This document shows positions 33,560-44,250 of a DNA stretch of 64,000 nt, in pieces. The number at the start of each line of letters is the position of its first letter. Position 1 is the stretch's first letter. Position numbers and translations under genes: made by a program. The notes under the pieces were generated by a model. That model had not been told where the DNA came from, ran no database searches, and saw only the letters and a program-made list of their open reading frames with translations. Source of the stretch: Kappaphycus alvarezii (Eukaryota; Rhodophyta; Florideophyceae; Gigartinales; Solieriaceae); assembly GCA_002205965.3 (NCBI GenBank), contig NADL03000649.1:1116001-1180000 (forward strand), read 5' to 3'.

Positions 33560-34015
33560 ACCCAAGTAAGTATTATAACAGGAAGGGGTTGTCTGCCATT
33601 TGTGTCCAGGCTGCAGTCGGTGCAAATTAAAGTTCCCCTTTGTACTGAAAAGGCATGCGGGATGATTCTACTGCATTTCGCTCTTCTAAACTGCATGATT
33701 TAGTGACACCTAGCAGTTTACCAGAGTATGCAATTATTGCTGCCGATGACGCATACCAGAATAGTAGCCATATTCTAACCCACTATAGTGGGAGAAGACT
33801 CAGTCAGTGCCAGGAATCGTTTAACTACTACCTCTCTTCCTGTCGGATTGCTGTTGAACAAGCGTCTCTGTCACCAAGTTTGGAATTTTCTAGTCTCCCC
33901 TACGATTCAGTTTACAAAAGGCCACTCTGATTATTCTTTTCGCGTGCAAGCTCCACAGTTCCAAAAAACTGACCACTCAGAAACCTATGATAATATATCA
34001 GTGGACAAAGCATAG
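33560..34015 (+). mobile_element. PIF/Harbinger (DDE_4) transposase remnant
   Basis: Plus-strand pieces read KGLSAICVQAAVGAN, RDDSTAFRSSKLHDLV, SLPEYAIIAADDAYQNSSHI and LTHYSGRRLSQCQESFNYYL SS, then CRIAVEQASL. These match the order around the second and third catalytic acids of DDE_4 (Harbinger) transposases: N-R-K-G, H-D-S-x-x-F, A-D-x-A-Y, L-T-P, F-N, V-E-x. The N-terminal half before the first catalytic Asp was not found. An accessory-type gene lies convergent to it downstream, as in intact elements of this group. Confidence 0.6.
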
Positions 34016-34209
34016 GAAAAAAGAGTGGAAGGCCAACCAGTTGTTTATTTACAGAGTCTGCTAAACTCCGATCAGGAATTCGAAAGAAACAGGAACAGAG
34101 CCAAGGACCAGCCATTACTGCGAGGGGGAACTGCAGAGAGGCTCAAAGATACATCCGCTCACGCAACAGAAGATAAATTTGATGCTCATGTTGCCGTGTT
34201 ACGTATACT

Positions 34210-34960
34210 TATGTATAGACTATTCAGAATATAACTGTAGGTCTCCTTTTCTATGTCATGATTTGGGGATAATAGAATGTCTTTTGTCTGCTTGATTGGA
34301 GACAAAAGAGACTGCAGTGATTTGGCCTTTGCATTGGCCGCCTCAAATATTGTCCTAATCTCTCTCTGCTTCCTCCGTCAGCAGCGCAGTTTCTAGATTG
34401 AGTGGTTGTAAGGCAGGTGAAAGAGCCTGCATGCCCACAATACCAATCTCTTGTTGCTATTTTTATGCTTCTTGCTGGGTGTACAGAAGTCTTCTCTGGG
34501 ATCAACTCGTTCGCCAACTATCTCCTCCCTTTGTGCATCATCCTGCATAGCCCTGGTTGCCAATGATTGGAGCAAAGTATATCACTTTTAAAAAAGCAGT
34601 GGGAATACAGAATGTATGAAATCCCCGCGGCATTGTGTACGAAAGACTCACTGTCTCCATTAACGATAGCTCCAACTTACACAGGCGTGTACCATAAAAG
34701 CCTTTGAATTCTGCAAAATTAAGCTTTAGCACACTACAATCCCTGTAGTTTGAACATTGTTTAAGATCCAATCCCTCGATGTCGCGTGCATTAACACCAC
34801 CTCCGTATGTGTCAATGGGGTCTGTACAGAACCAGTTGTTATTAAACAAAGGCGCGATATGATCTTTCCAGGGGTCGATGTGTTTGGTGTCCAGTTCCTC
34901 CCTCATTCTGGGTTCCATTAGCTGCGTGCGGGCAACAGTCATTTGAGAATCAACCAACAC
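34210..34960 (-). pseudogene. Myb/SANT-like accessory gene of the Harbinger remnant
   Basis: The minus-strand reading begins MLVDSQMTVARTQLMEPRM, then HIDPWKDHIAPLFNNNWFCT, GGGVNARDIEGLDLKQCSNY and LKLNFAEFKGFYGTRLCKLE, which looks like the N-terminal DNA-binding or MADF/Myb-like module of transposon accessory proteins. Downstream a basic stretch (TPSKKHKNSNKR) and a helix (FEAANAKAKSLQSLLSPIKQ) follow in other frames. It faces the transposase remnant tail to tail, the arrangement of the better preserved element at 36248-38910. Broken by frame changes. Confidence 0.35.
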
Positions 34961-35018
34961 GTGGAACAGATGACAGTACTCGTTTGCTTCAAAAAATCTT
35001 GTTCACGAACACACACCC

Positions 35019-36247
35019 TTGCATCCCCGTCATTTAGAGGAGGCAGCCAACATTCAAGTCCCATCATCAAATAATGGACAGTTTCCTTTCAACTATTGCA
35101 CAAATTTGCCCCCACTTGTCAACTTGACAACTCTGACAAATTTCGGCCTCAACCAATCCAGTATTGTTGGCCGCACTATACCCCCACTCGTCTTTTCAAG
35201 TATATCACGGATAATGCTTCGTAGATATAGAAACTTCGCTGCGTCAGTTTTTTGGGTATGATATCCAGCTTTGTGGACAGTTTCGCATTTCGTGTCCCAG
35301 TTATTTCAATTCTCCAAGAATATATTTGCAAAGGGAGCTGCTAAGCAATGATTTTCTTACTGCAGTTTTCGCAGATTCAACGTCTTAAGGAACCACAAGC
35401 CTCGTGTACACGTTTCTGTCATCTCTTAAGACATCTGCACCGCTTACCGCTTGGGACTCAATAAAGGAACCATCCGGCTCGATAGACTGTAATTGCGATC
35501 CTCCTAATTAAAATGTATGCTCCTGCGCACTTGTCTATTGCGATTCAGGTATGCATTCGTCATGATTTGATGATTCCCTGCTTCCTATACGCACAGTGTC
35601 AGATGCATTATTGGCCGCTGACGAAATCTGCGCTGCAGATGCAAATGAACGGCCTCACCTGATTGGGCATGATTTCCCAAAACAACTGCAGGAGAAGACG
35701 GCTGAATCGCTGAGGAGTCCAGTTTTTTCTTGGTATTGAAAACGGGGAAGAATTATATGATTTTAGACGAGGGTGGGGTAGATGATGTTGCCGGATAATT
35801 AGAGATGAGTAGAGAAGCAGGTGGGGGAGGGCGTGGGGGAGGGCGTGGGGAAGCGCGTGGCCTAGCTGTTGGGAAAGTGGGCTGTAGAATCGGGTGGGGG
35901 AGTCAGTTGGGGAGCGGGTGAGGTAGGAGTTGAAGAAGTGGTTAGCGGATTGTTCGCGGCTCGGATGGGGTGATTGTGTTGGTTGGGGGAGTGGTTTTGC
36001 AGCGTTTGGGGGAGGGCTGCGGAGGGGCGTGAGGAAGATATTAGGGGAGGAGTTATTGGAGGGGGTAGTTTAAGGTAGTTCGATGGTTTTGGGGGCAGTA
36101 GTTGGGGGATGGTTAAGGTAAAGGTGAATGTGGGAGGTTTTGGTGGCGTTTGTAGTAATGGTTGGGGAGAGGCGAAGGGTTCGAAATGGGAAGAGGGGTA
36201 AGGAGTATGGAGAAGTGAACAGCAATTGCGGAAGCATGGAATACTTA
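35019..36247. other. No supported gene; G-rich low-complexity tract
   Basis: Between about 35740 and 36180 the plus strand is strongly G-rich, with tandem GTGGGGGAGGGC-like units at 35820-35860. An open minus-strand frame through it is Pro/Ser/Thr low-complexity and most likely not a gene. The rest shows nothing. Confidence 0.5.
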
Positions 36248-36462
36248 GTCCATTCAGAAATTCGGCAAGTTTACAAATGCGGAATTTAACTTGAGGAGGG
36301 AGTGCTTCGAAAAAAGGATGGGGCAGATTGACAATTTGGCTACAAGTGTACACGTTGATTTAATTTGGTGCTACTTGAGGATACTTTAGCTTTGCAATGT
36401 TGCCGTTCCGCCAAAGTCCAAAGAGAAAGTTCATCTTGTGTCCGTGACCGCCCCGCTCGCCC

Positions 36463-37318
36463 ATGTCAGACCCTTCCAAAGTCAATTCTTCCTTCCAAGA
36501 AACACCGGCCGCAGCAACCGGAACATCAGCGAAACCTCGCAATATGGCTGCAAATTACCCTACTCCTCCATCAGCATCCCAGTATCACGCCCCGGCATCT
36601 GTCATCACACCCAAAAACGTCACGCCTCGCAAAAAAGGACGCAAAAGAAATGGCTCACCAAATTATAGTGATGCGGACGTTGAAAAACTTCTAGATATTT
36701 TAGAAGAACCGGAGCCTATCAGGAGCAATGATTGGGCAGCAATCCCGGAACAGTTTCAAAAGTACACGGAAGAAGAAAGTCGACCTCCGAGATATTTGGA
36801 ATCTCTTCGGATGAAATTTGACAAACTCGTAAATGTCAAGAAACCTACAGGAGATCCGTCCTGTCCTCCGCGCGTTCGACGAGCGAAAATAATTGCGAGA
36901 GATATTCTCGGAAGAGTAAAAGCCATCTCTGTTGGAGATGATGAAGATTGTCTAGAAGGAGCGTTGAGTGCAGATGCTCATCGTGGTGAAAACCGATCGT
37001 ATGCAGCATCTTTTGCGCCGTCAAGTTTTGGATCCAAGCGAACAGCTGATGGGTTTGTTTTGGGAGCTCGACGCGGAAAGAGGATTGAGGGAGCTACAGT
37101 ATTGCGCGTAATGATGTCGACGAAGAGCTCATAGAGCATGTGGTGATACTTCCCGTGCGATTCATAAGCTTGTGGATACCTCAACCACTTCTTCTTCTGC
37201 GTTGACCCTTACGAAGAAAGACGTTTCTGCGATTGCGAAGAAAGAGGTGCCGACGGAGCTGCTATCGCTCAACGAGACATTAAAGGAAATGAAAGACTTG
37301 CTGAGACGTTCGCAGTAG
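36463..37318 (+). CDS. Harbinger accessory protein, Myb/SANT-like (DUF6818 type)
   Basis: In PIF/Harbinger elements this second protein binds the ends and brings the transposase to the nucleus. An N-terminal Ser/Pro-rich tail with a basic motif (TPRKKGRKRNGSPN, likely nuclear signal) is followed by a domain YSDADVEKLLDILEEPEPI, NDWAAIPEQFQKYTEEESRP, RYLESLRMKFDKLVNVKKPT, GDPSCPPRVRRAKIIARDIL. The K-P-T-G-D-P-x-C-P-P-x-V-x-x-A-K motif is distinctive of the DUF6818 family in oomycete and algal transposons. The first frame stops at 37134, but the reading continues through two changes, each as if one base were missing, to LTLTKKDVSAIAKKEVPTEL, a helix KEMKDLLRRSQ and TAG at 37318. About 285 residues in all. 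Confidence 0.65.
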
Positions 37319-37491
37319 CTTGCGCGGGCTACTTACAGTGCGGCGGACGAGGACCGCTGGCGCGACACGCGCGCCCTAGCTTCGCTCAGGTCCCCATCGG
37401 TCTCTGTCCGGTGCTCCTCTTCCACCTGCGCGCCGCGCGAAGCGCGGGCGAATATGGAGCGTCAGGTAACAGAAAATAAATGCGTTTACTC

Positions 37492-38735
37492 TTACCCTTC
37501 TCGGTTTTGCTCGTCAAGGAAGCGCTGTACCCATGGCGCAGTGTCTGTGTTTTTGTCAGAATAAGTTGTTGTGATGTGGTTCAGTCCTCTGAGCCTTGTA
37601 CGAGCATTGAGAAGGCAGACACAAACTGTCAATAGAAGCTTACGCTTCGCGCTGTCCGGAGAAAGGTCTAACCGGCACCTCCCAAATGGATTCTTGATAG
37701 CGCGTCTATCCCATTCCACTGCCTGCCTTTCGCTTGGCATAATTCTTTGCATGACTAAATCAATGGCAGCGAGCTCTGTACTTACCGGGATTTCGGACGT
37801 CTCGTTCGTTTTTCTTGCACGAATAATCTTCCCGTCGGTAAGTCGTGCATCGACAACGAAAGCACTATCTCCTAGAGTAGCGAAACCGGAAGGTGTCATG
37901 GAATCTTCTAGTTTAGGGTATATTAGACCTGGAAAAGATGCCAGCTTGCTGTCATGCCAATATCCTGGATAGTTAATGCCTGCATGGATGATCTCAACCT
38001 TGAAGTTGAAGACAAACAGATTGGTAACCACCATACTTGTAGTGTACCCTTCGTAGTAGGCATTCTGTACGTTACCGTCAATACAGTCGGCACAAGGCAT
38101 TCTGCCTCCATCAAAAATAGAAAATATATTCCGAAGAAGAGAGCTATTTGGTCTGTTGTTCGTGAACAAATTAGCAGACTCAAACATCTAATCCACGGTT
38201 GGCCATCGAACATTTATGAAAGTAGCAGTGCTCTCTTTGCATAATTGTAGCATAAACTCCAATATATAGTCTAGCCAAAATTTTAACGAAGATGGAACCA
38301 ATCCAAATAATAAGCACAGAGCGTATTGTCGGCAACTGGGTTGAGGTATCATAAAACTGGACCAAGAAGGTCTTCACTGTTGATAGAATGTCTGCGGCCC
38401 CTAGACTTTGGACCGCGTCGATAAGGGCTGCCGTAGTTATTAACCGTACGCTTCATGTTGAATAAAGGGAATAAGACGTTGAAGAAAACGTGGCGGTCAA
38501 AATTGAGGGATATTAAGAAGTTGGATGATGTTCCGCACGAGATGAGCTGACGCCAGGCAGTTGAACTTTCAGAGAAAAGCGGGTGTATGAGCGCGACTCG
38601 TAAGTATCTAGGCTGCCTTATTCGAATTACTGATAAGTGCAGCCTTTGCTGTTTACTGCGTCGTCTGATGCAGACCGCAGTTGTGACTGCCGCTGAAACG
38701 GCAGAATATATCACAGAAAGGCGTTCTGGGTTCAT
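37492..38735 (-). pseudogene. PIF/Harbinger DDE transposase
   Basis: Minus strand, about 414 residues. N-terminal half: FDRHVFFNVLFPLFNMKRTV, YGSPYRRGPKSRGRRHSINS, then CLLFGLVPSSLKFWLDYILE. Catalytic half: NIFSIFDGGRMPCADC, NAYYEGYTTSMVVTNLFVFN, IHAGINYPGYWHDSKLA, FATLGDSAFVVD, PSERQAVEWDRRAIKNPFGR. The three acids of the DDE triad are visible: Asp in FDGG, Asp in GDSAF and Glu in AVEW. One frame change lies near 38358 (one base short) and one in-frame TAG at 38188-38190 in the motif VD-MFESANL, where Gln fits. If both are assembly or recent changes the enzyme was active recently; as written it is broken. Confidence 0.75.
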
Positions 38736-38913
38736 CGATGGGGTTAGCGAAGACGTCTGGGCTCCACTTTCCAGGACAAATATTTGTCAATTTGTTCTGC
38801 CCCCAGGACCCATACCAAATTGACAAAAATTGTCCAAGAATCACTCGAAACTCTGTAATCTTATTGGCTGCATTTGTCAATTTATCGATTTGTCGAATTT
38901 CTGAATGCACTTA

Positions 38914-39926
38914 CAAGTTGAATGGTGAGTGTAGAAACGGTGCAACTTGTTGGAATTTCTCCTTTTTCAAGGTGTGAACGGGAAATCAGATATTTCCCGT
39001 TCATGGTTTGAAATACTGAAAAATACGTGGACAGCTCGGCTTATGTTATTGGCTTCATATTTTTCAGTTCTTCTCCTTTTAATGTTTTAAAAAGTATTAA
39101 TAGAACGCCCCTGAGAAAGTAACATGAGTATTACAGTCCAGTCCTCATCCCTCGTACCTACTGTAGCCTACCATTGTACCAATTGCATTTTGCATCCTAA
39201 CCCTTGCAACTGTATGAGGCTCATTGACTACGCCATCGAGAAGGCAAAGCATTGAGTTTATTTCCGTCAGCAAACAAGCATTTTTGTGCTATTTTGTGAT
39301 GCTGATGAGTCCCTTCTGACCTATGGGACCTCCGTATCAAAGCATAAAATCAAGAAGTCAAAAATATTGAACGCTGATCACTTCAAACTGCGCCTATGCG
39401 CTTTATCTCGGAGTCATTCAGCAAGCAGCAGTAGATCTAATATTTTTGATTCAGAACGACTGAAAAAAGTTGTTGGACTCTCTGTGCTGCCTTTTGTTGA
39501 GACTGTCACGGCTCAATCAAGATATAGCTCCGATCACACCACAGCAACGTTTGTACTACTTGAAAGACTGTGATTAATTACGCTTTAAAGTAATATAGAG
39601 TCCTAGTTTGGGATGCGTGTATCTTCATTATACGAGTTGTTTGGGGAAGTTAAAGAAGAGTTTTAGGGGAATAGAAGCCATCTCCTTGAAACCTTTAGAG
39701 CAGGCCTCGTCGCTGAACGAGCCCATGACTAACCTGAGGATATATATGAGAAAAAAGCACCATTTCGAAATTGAATGGGGCTCAAAGATTTTACTAAAAC
39801 ACAAACGATTCGCCAGAGTGGCGGCAGCTCTGCATGAGCCTACTACTGAGGCCATAAGCGCCGTTACCACCCAATATACCAAACCATCACCACAACAGAT
39901 GGACTTATGTTATATATATATGTAGG
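38914..39926. other. No supported gene
   Basis: The first 100 bases after the Harbinger target duplication contain an imperfect inverted repeat (GAAATATCTGATTTCCCGTT region around 38980). A few short frames on both strands have no family. A TA dinucleotide run lies at 39911-39921, directly beside the next LTR element. Confidence 0.4.
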
Positions 39927-40197
39927 TGTGATAATGAGGAGAATGGCTGGTGGCGTGCATTACACTGCTAGATTTCTAGTATTGTTACGTGGTCGGAGAT
40001 TTGTAATTCTCTCGACGTTGATAATAAATACGACTGTACTTTGGCCGGGTGGAATCTGACTTCACCCCCGGGCGCAGTTGGCTTTGTTTGTAGAACTTTC
40101 TCGTTGCCTGCGGTCTACGAAAACGGATACGCACGCCCGTGACAACCCAGGTCGGTTGGTATGCCTGGTCTTTCAAACAGGGCGACGCAACGATACT
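39927..40197 (+). repeat. 5' LTR of the second copia fossil
   Basis: Begins TGTGATAATGAGGAG and aligns along its length with 43980-44245; preceded by GTAGG. Confidence 0.8.
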
Positions 40198-43100
40198 AAT
40201 TGGTTAAAATGCTTACCCTCTCTCCTGCGCATTTGACGATCGTGATTCCCCTGCCTCTCTCCAACTGTTGTTTTACCCGCTGCCGACTCCCTCTTCCTAC
40301 TTCCCTACTCACCCACAGGATACTCCCTACCTCCCCTTCCCTACTTCCTTCCCCTTCCACCAGATCTTCCCCAGCCCCCCTTTTTCTACTTACCATCCCA
40401 CCGACCCGATATTACAACCACATGCTGAAAGGCTGCCCTAAGTTTTCCAACAATGTTAGAGCTGCAAAGAAGAACTGTTAGAGCTGCAAAGAAGAAGCTG
40501 GAGTACTACAAGCGAAAGGACACAGTGAATAACGCTGTGCACCATGTCCTCGCTGATCTTTGCCGTCAGGTCGATGATGCGACGATGAATGAACCCGGTG
40601 GTGAAGTGGAGACATGATTCCGAAGATGCTGAGATCTTCGAAGCAGTTCTTCCAGACGAGGGGAGTTGCGATGATGCAAGCGCTTTGCCCGTCGACTTGA
40701 GCCCGGATGTAGATTCAGACCTGAAAGAAATATTCGTCATTTCTTCCAGCTGGGAGAGCTCAACTTCGACGGACTTTGAAGGTGCGTGTGTTGACTCGGG
40801 TGCATACAAAACTGTAATCGGAGAACAAAAAGCAAAAGCTTACTGCGGGTTACTGAACTTGAAGCTTGATGACGTGGTGAAAGCAAAGAAACTGACATTC
40901 ACGTTCGGTGAGACAAAGCACAAAGGGAAAGGATAAATGATCATCAGAATCCACCTCTCGCACGACTCTTCCTTATTTTAACTGCGAAAGTTATTGAAAT
41001 TGATGGACAACTGTTACTCGGACTCGACGTTCTCGCTCAAGCGCGTCTAATCCTTGACTTCGATGAGGATGCGGTCACATCAAAGACTGACGGATGGTCT
41101 ATTCCACTTGTCCGAAAGCGAGTCACGTCTACATTGAGTGGCCGGGTAGTGTATTCTTCACTACTTTCGAGCTACGAAAGATCCACAGGGACTTTCACCA
41201 TCCTCATCTTGGGAAGCTCTATGCCATCATGCGACGGGCTGACCCAGAGACGACATCTTCCGGCGTCCTCGTCGACCTCGAGAAGATAACTAAAACGTGC
41301 GGGGTATGACAGAGGGAGTCGAGTGCACCTCACCGTTTCAGAGTCTCCCTCCCGGATTCGGATTGCGTATTCAACCGTGCTGTAGCCATGGATCCCATGA
41401 AGATTCACGAAAAGACTGTACTGCATATTCTAGACAAAGACACTAAGTTTAATGCAGCATGATTCCTCAAAATCGAGGCAACCATGGCTGTTTGGAATGA
41501 CTTCATGAAATCATGGGTGTTCAAGTACGTTGTGTTCCCTGACACTGTTGCCAGAGACCAAGGGCCGCAGTTCACCTCAATCGAGTGGCGTAAAATGCGG
41601 CAAAAAGCTGGGGTATTAGAGCAGGCCTACGGTGTAGAAAATCACAATAAAATCGGCTTAGGCGAGCGGTACTATTCGTACTTAGACTTAAGGAAAGTTT
41701 ATGAAAATATCGCCGCCAAAGAACCTTTTATGGAATCTGGTATAGTGTTCGAGCTTGCAATTAAGGCGATCGATGATAAAGTAGGACCAAATAGCCTATT
41801 ACCAACCCTGCTCTTGTTCGGGATTGTGCAAAGAGTCCCATTGACTACCAAGGATATTCCGGAGCTCACCGCTCGGATGAAAGGGCTAAGCGAAGCCTGC
41901 AAGGAGATGACAAAGATCTCGAACAGTGCCTGGCTGGCCACATCCTTGCGATATAATGTACCCGCTGCAGCGGATATTGTGTACAAGAATGGGATGAAGT
42001 CGTTATGTATAGGTAAAAGTCAACTGCAAAGTGGACCGGACCTCTGGTATTTCGTGATATTCAAGGGAAATTGCTTTCTTTGGATAACGGTGACCGCCTC
42101 GTTAGGGTATTAGTCGAGAAGATCAAAAACCTGACTTGGTTCCATCCGACGACAAAGGTCGTACGCCAACCGTCTTCACTTTTTTAGGACGTGACCCGGA
42201 ATACTAACGGAGGCGAACCAGGACCAGAAAAGAGTGGAAAGATGCTGAGAGTTAAAGTTAAGTGTTCGGAGAGTCTCTAGAGCCCAGTTCGCTGCGCCGC
42301 GATGATGCGTTGGTAGGAGATGACGATATCTTTGACATGCTCGCAAATATAAGGGACGCAGAGAGCAGTCAGAGGCGAATCCAAGAGGCGCTGGATGGAG
42401 TTACCATAGACATGGCGTGCATGGGTATACATATCACCGAGGTCCTTAACCGTAGTGACCCGCGCGCCAAAAGTTTAAGGCAGCCAAGCTCGCAGAGATA
42501 AATTGTCTCGTCGAGCTCAAGGTCTGTAAGTTTATTTTAAAGTAAGAAGTGTTAAAGGGGGCTAACGTCCTCAGTGGACGTTTTGTACTTTCCATTAAGA
42601 AAATTGGGAGCACTAATGAGAAGAAGAAAGCCAGATACATCGCTCAGGGATACAGTAATAAGGAAAAACCGTATATAGTTCATGATACTGCGACATTAAG
42701 GTCTAGCTCGATACGATTTATCCTCTCGGTGGCCGCAATAAAGGTATTCCGCCTGTTCTCGCATGACGTGAACCAAGCCTACATTCAGAGCAAGGACAAT
42801 TTAGGCCGGCGAATCTTCATTCTCCCGAAGCAAGAGGATCTCGACATCCTCTGTGTCACGGACGACGATGTACTCGAGCTCCTCCGCCCACTACACGGAG
42901 TATGAGGTGCAGGAGATTACTGGGGTGTAACTATCCACTATTAAGTGGATAAAGATTTAGGGATGATACGAATGACCGGAGATCCAGCCTTCTATGTCAA
43001 GGTAACTGATGGCTCGCTAGAAGGGCTCATTGACGTCTACGTTGATGACAATTTGCACGCGGGCAACAAGGAATTCGAGCGCCTTACCTCCGCAAGCCTA

Positions 43101-43979
43101 AGAAGGTTTGAATCGACGCCCAGGGTTTACGAAAACTTCGATTTCTTCGGAACAATGATTAAGAACACAGCGGAGGGTGAGTTGACAATAACACAGTCAT
43201 GACATACGGAGAAGCTTCCTAAGGCGCCGAATGACTGATCTTTTCCCGACTTCAGAAGATATCGAGCCACGCTCTGTTGGCTATCGAATAAATGACCTAA
43301 ACTATGCTGTCTGATTAACAGGGCGTCCCAAATCACGGAGGACAACTTTTCGACTTCGAAAATTTCTGAACTCAACAAGGCCGTCAAGCTTGCGAAGAGT
43401 AATAGAATAAGCGGAGTCATGTATAGTCAATTGGGTGAGTCTTCACTATGCCTTAAAATGTATGTCAACGCCGCGTTTGCCTCCAAAGACGACCTGTCTT
43501 CCCAGTTGGGGTACATATTTTTGTTGTCTGACAAGTCCGGGACCTCCCTTGATCTCGACTATTCAAGCAAGAAGTCAAAAGAGTTGTAAGATAAATAATG
43601 GGCGGGGAAGTCTACGTGTTTTCTGGCGTTTTCGATAGGGCCTTTATATTCAGAAGTGATTTGGAAATGATGCTGGGTTTCTCGGTACGGCTAGACTGTT
43701 TTACCGACCAGAAGCAATTGTTTGACTTCGTTACCACACGGAAGATGAACACCGAGAAACTTTTGATGACAGACATACTCGCTGCACGGCAATCATATTG
43801 GTGCAACGAAATTGCGCAAAATGGGCTCATTGGCTCCCCCGAGGACCCGGCTGACGGACTTTCTAAAGTGCGTGGTTATGTTGCCTTAGAAGATATACTT
43901 CGGAGTGGCATCAATAAGTGTACTGTTCAGCATTGAATAGTTAGACCGGAGATAGCCACCAACTTCGAAGTTGCGGGAG

Positions 43980-44245
43980 TGCGATAATGAGGAGAATGGT
44001 TGGTGCCTTGCACTAAACTGTTATATTTCTAGTATTTTTACGGCGTCGCAGATTTGTAATTTCTCGCGACCTTGATAATAAGTACGACTGTAATTCGTCC
44101 GGGTGGAATCTGACTTCCCCCGGCCGCGTTGCCTTGTTTGTAGAACTTTCTCACTGCCTGCGGTCTCCGAAAATGGAGACGCACGCCTGCGAGAACCCAG
44201 GTCGGTTGGTAGGTTTGGTCTTTCAAGAAAGGCAAGGCAACGACT
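43980..44245 (+). repeat. 3' LTR of the second copia fossil
   Basis: Begins TGCGATAATGAGGAG and aligns with 39927-40197; followed by GTAGG. Confidence 0.8.
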
Positions 44246-44250
44246 GTAGG

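Larger units (their letters stand above)
36248..38910. mobile_element. PIF/Harbinger DNA transposon with ends and target duplication
   Basis: Element of 2663 bp. Left end GTCCATTCAGAAATTCGGCA and right end, read on the other strand, GTGCATTCAGAAATTCGACA: terminal inverted repeats of about 21 bp with two differences. It is flanked on both sides by TTA (36245-36247 and 38911-38913), the 3-bp target duplication expected for PIF/Harbinger. Inside are two convergent genes: a Myb-like accessory protein (+) and a DDE transposase (-), the standard PIF/Harbinger pair. A GC-rich, palindrome-bearing stretch (37340-37450) separates their 3' ends. Near intact; only a few single-base breaks are seen, some of which may be assembly errors. 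Confidence 0.85.
39927..44245 (+). mobile_element. Ty1/copia LTR retrotransposon fossil with target duplication
   Basis: A second copia element, about 4.3 kb, with LTRs at 39927-40197 and 43980-44245 and a 5-bp target duplication GTAGG (39922-39926 and 44246-44250). Parts in order: a CT-rich leader, gag region from about 40450, protease near 40780, integrase about 41170-41900, reverse transcriptase about 42550-43150 with a YVDD active-site motif, and RNase H about 43430-43900. Its RNase H region (DCFTDQKQLFD, MTDILAARQSYW, SPEDPADGLSK) places it in a lineage different from the first copia element. LTRs are by eye about 85 percent identical; it is old and carries many breaks, more than ten. 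Confidence 0.85.

Noticed and set aside
35862-36353. 163-codon Pro/Ser/Thr-rich minus-strand frame
   Set aside because: It lies in a G-rich simple tract and crosses the sharply defined left end of the Harbinger element.
18188-38190. UAG read as glutamine (alternative nuclear code)
   Set aside because: No in-frame TAG occurs in the roughly 2,500 codons of the five host genes, and the ataxin-10 gene ends in TAG at a natural C-terminus. C-to-T decay is simpler.
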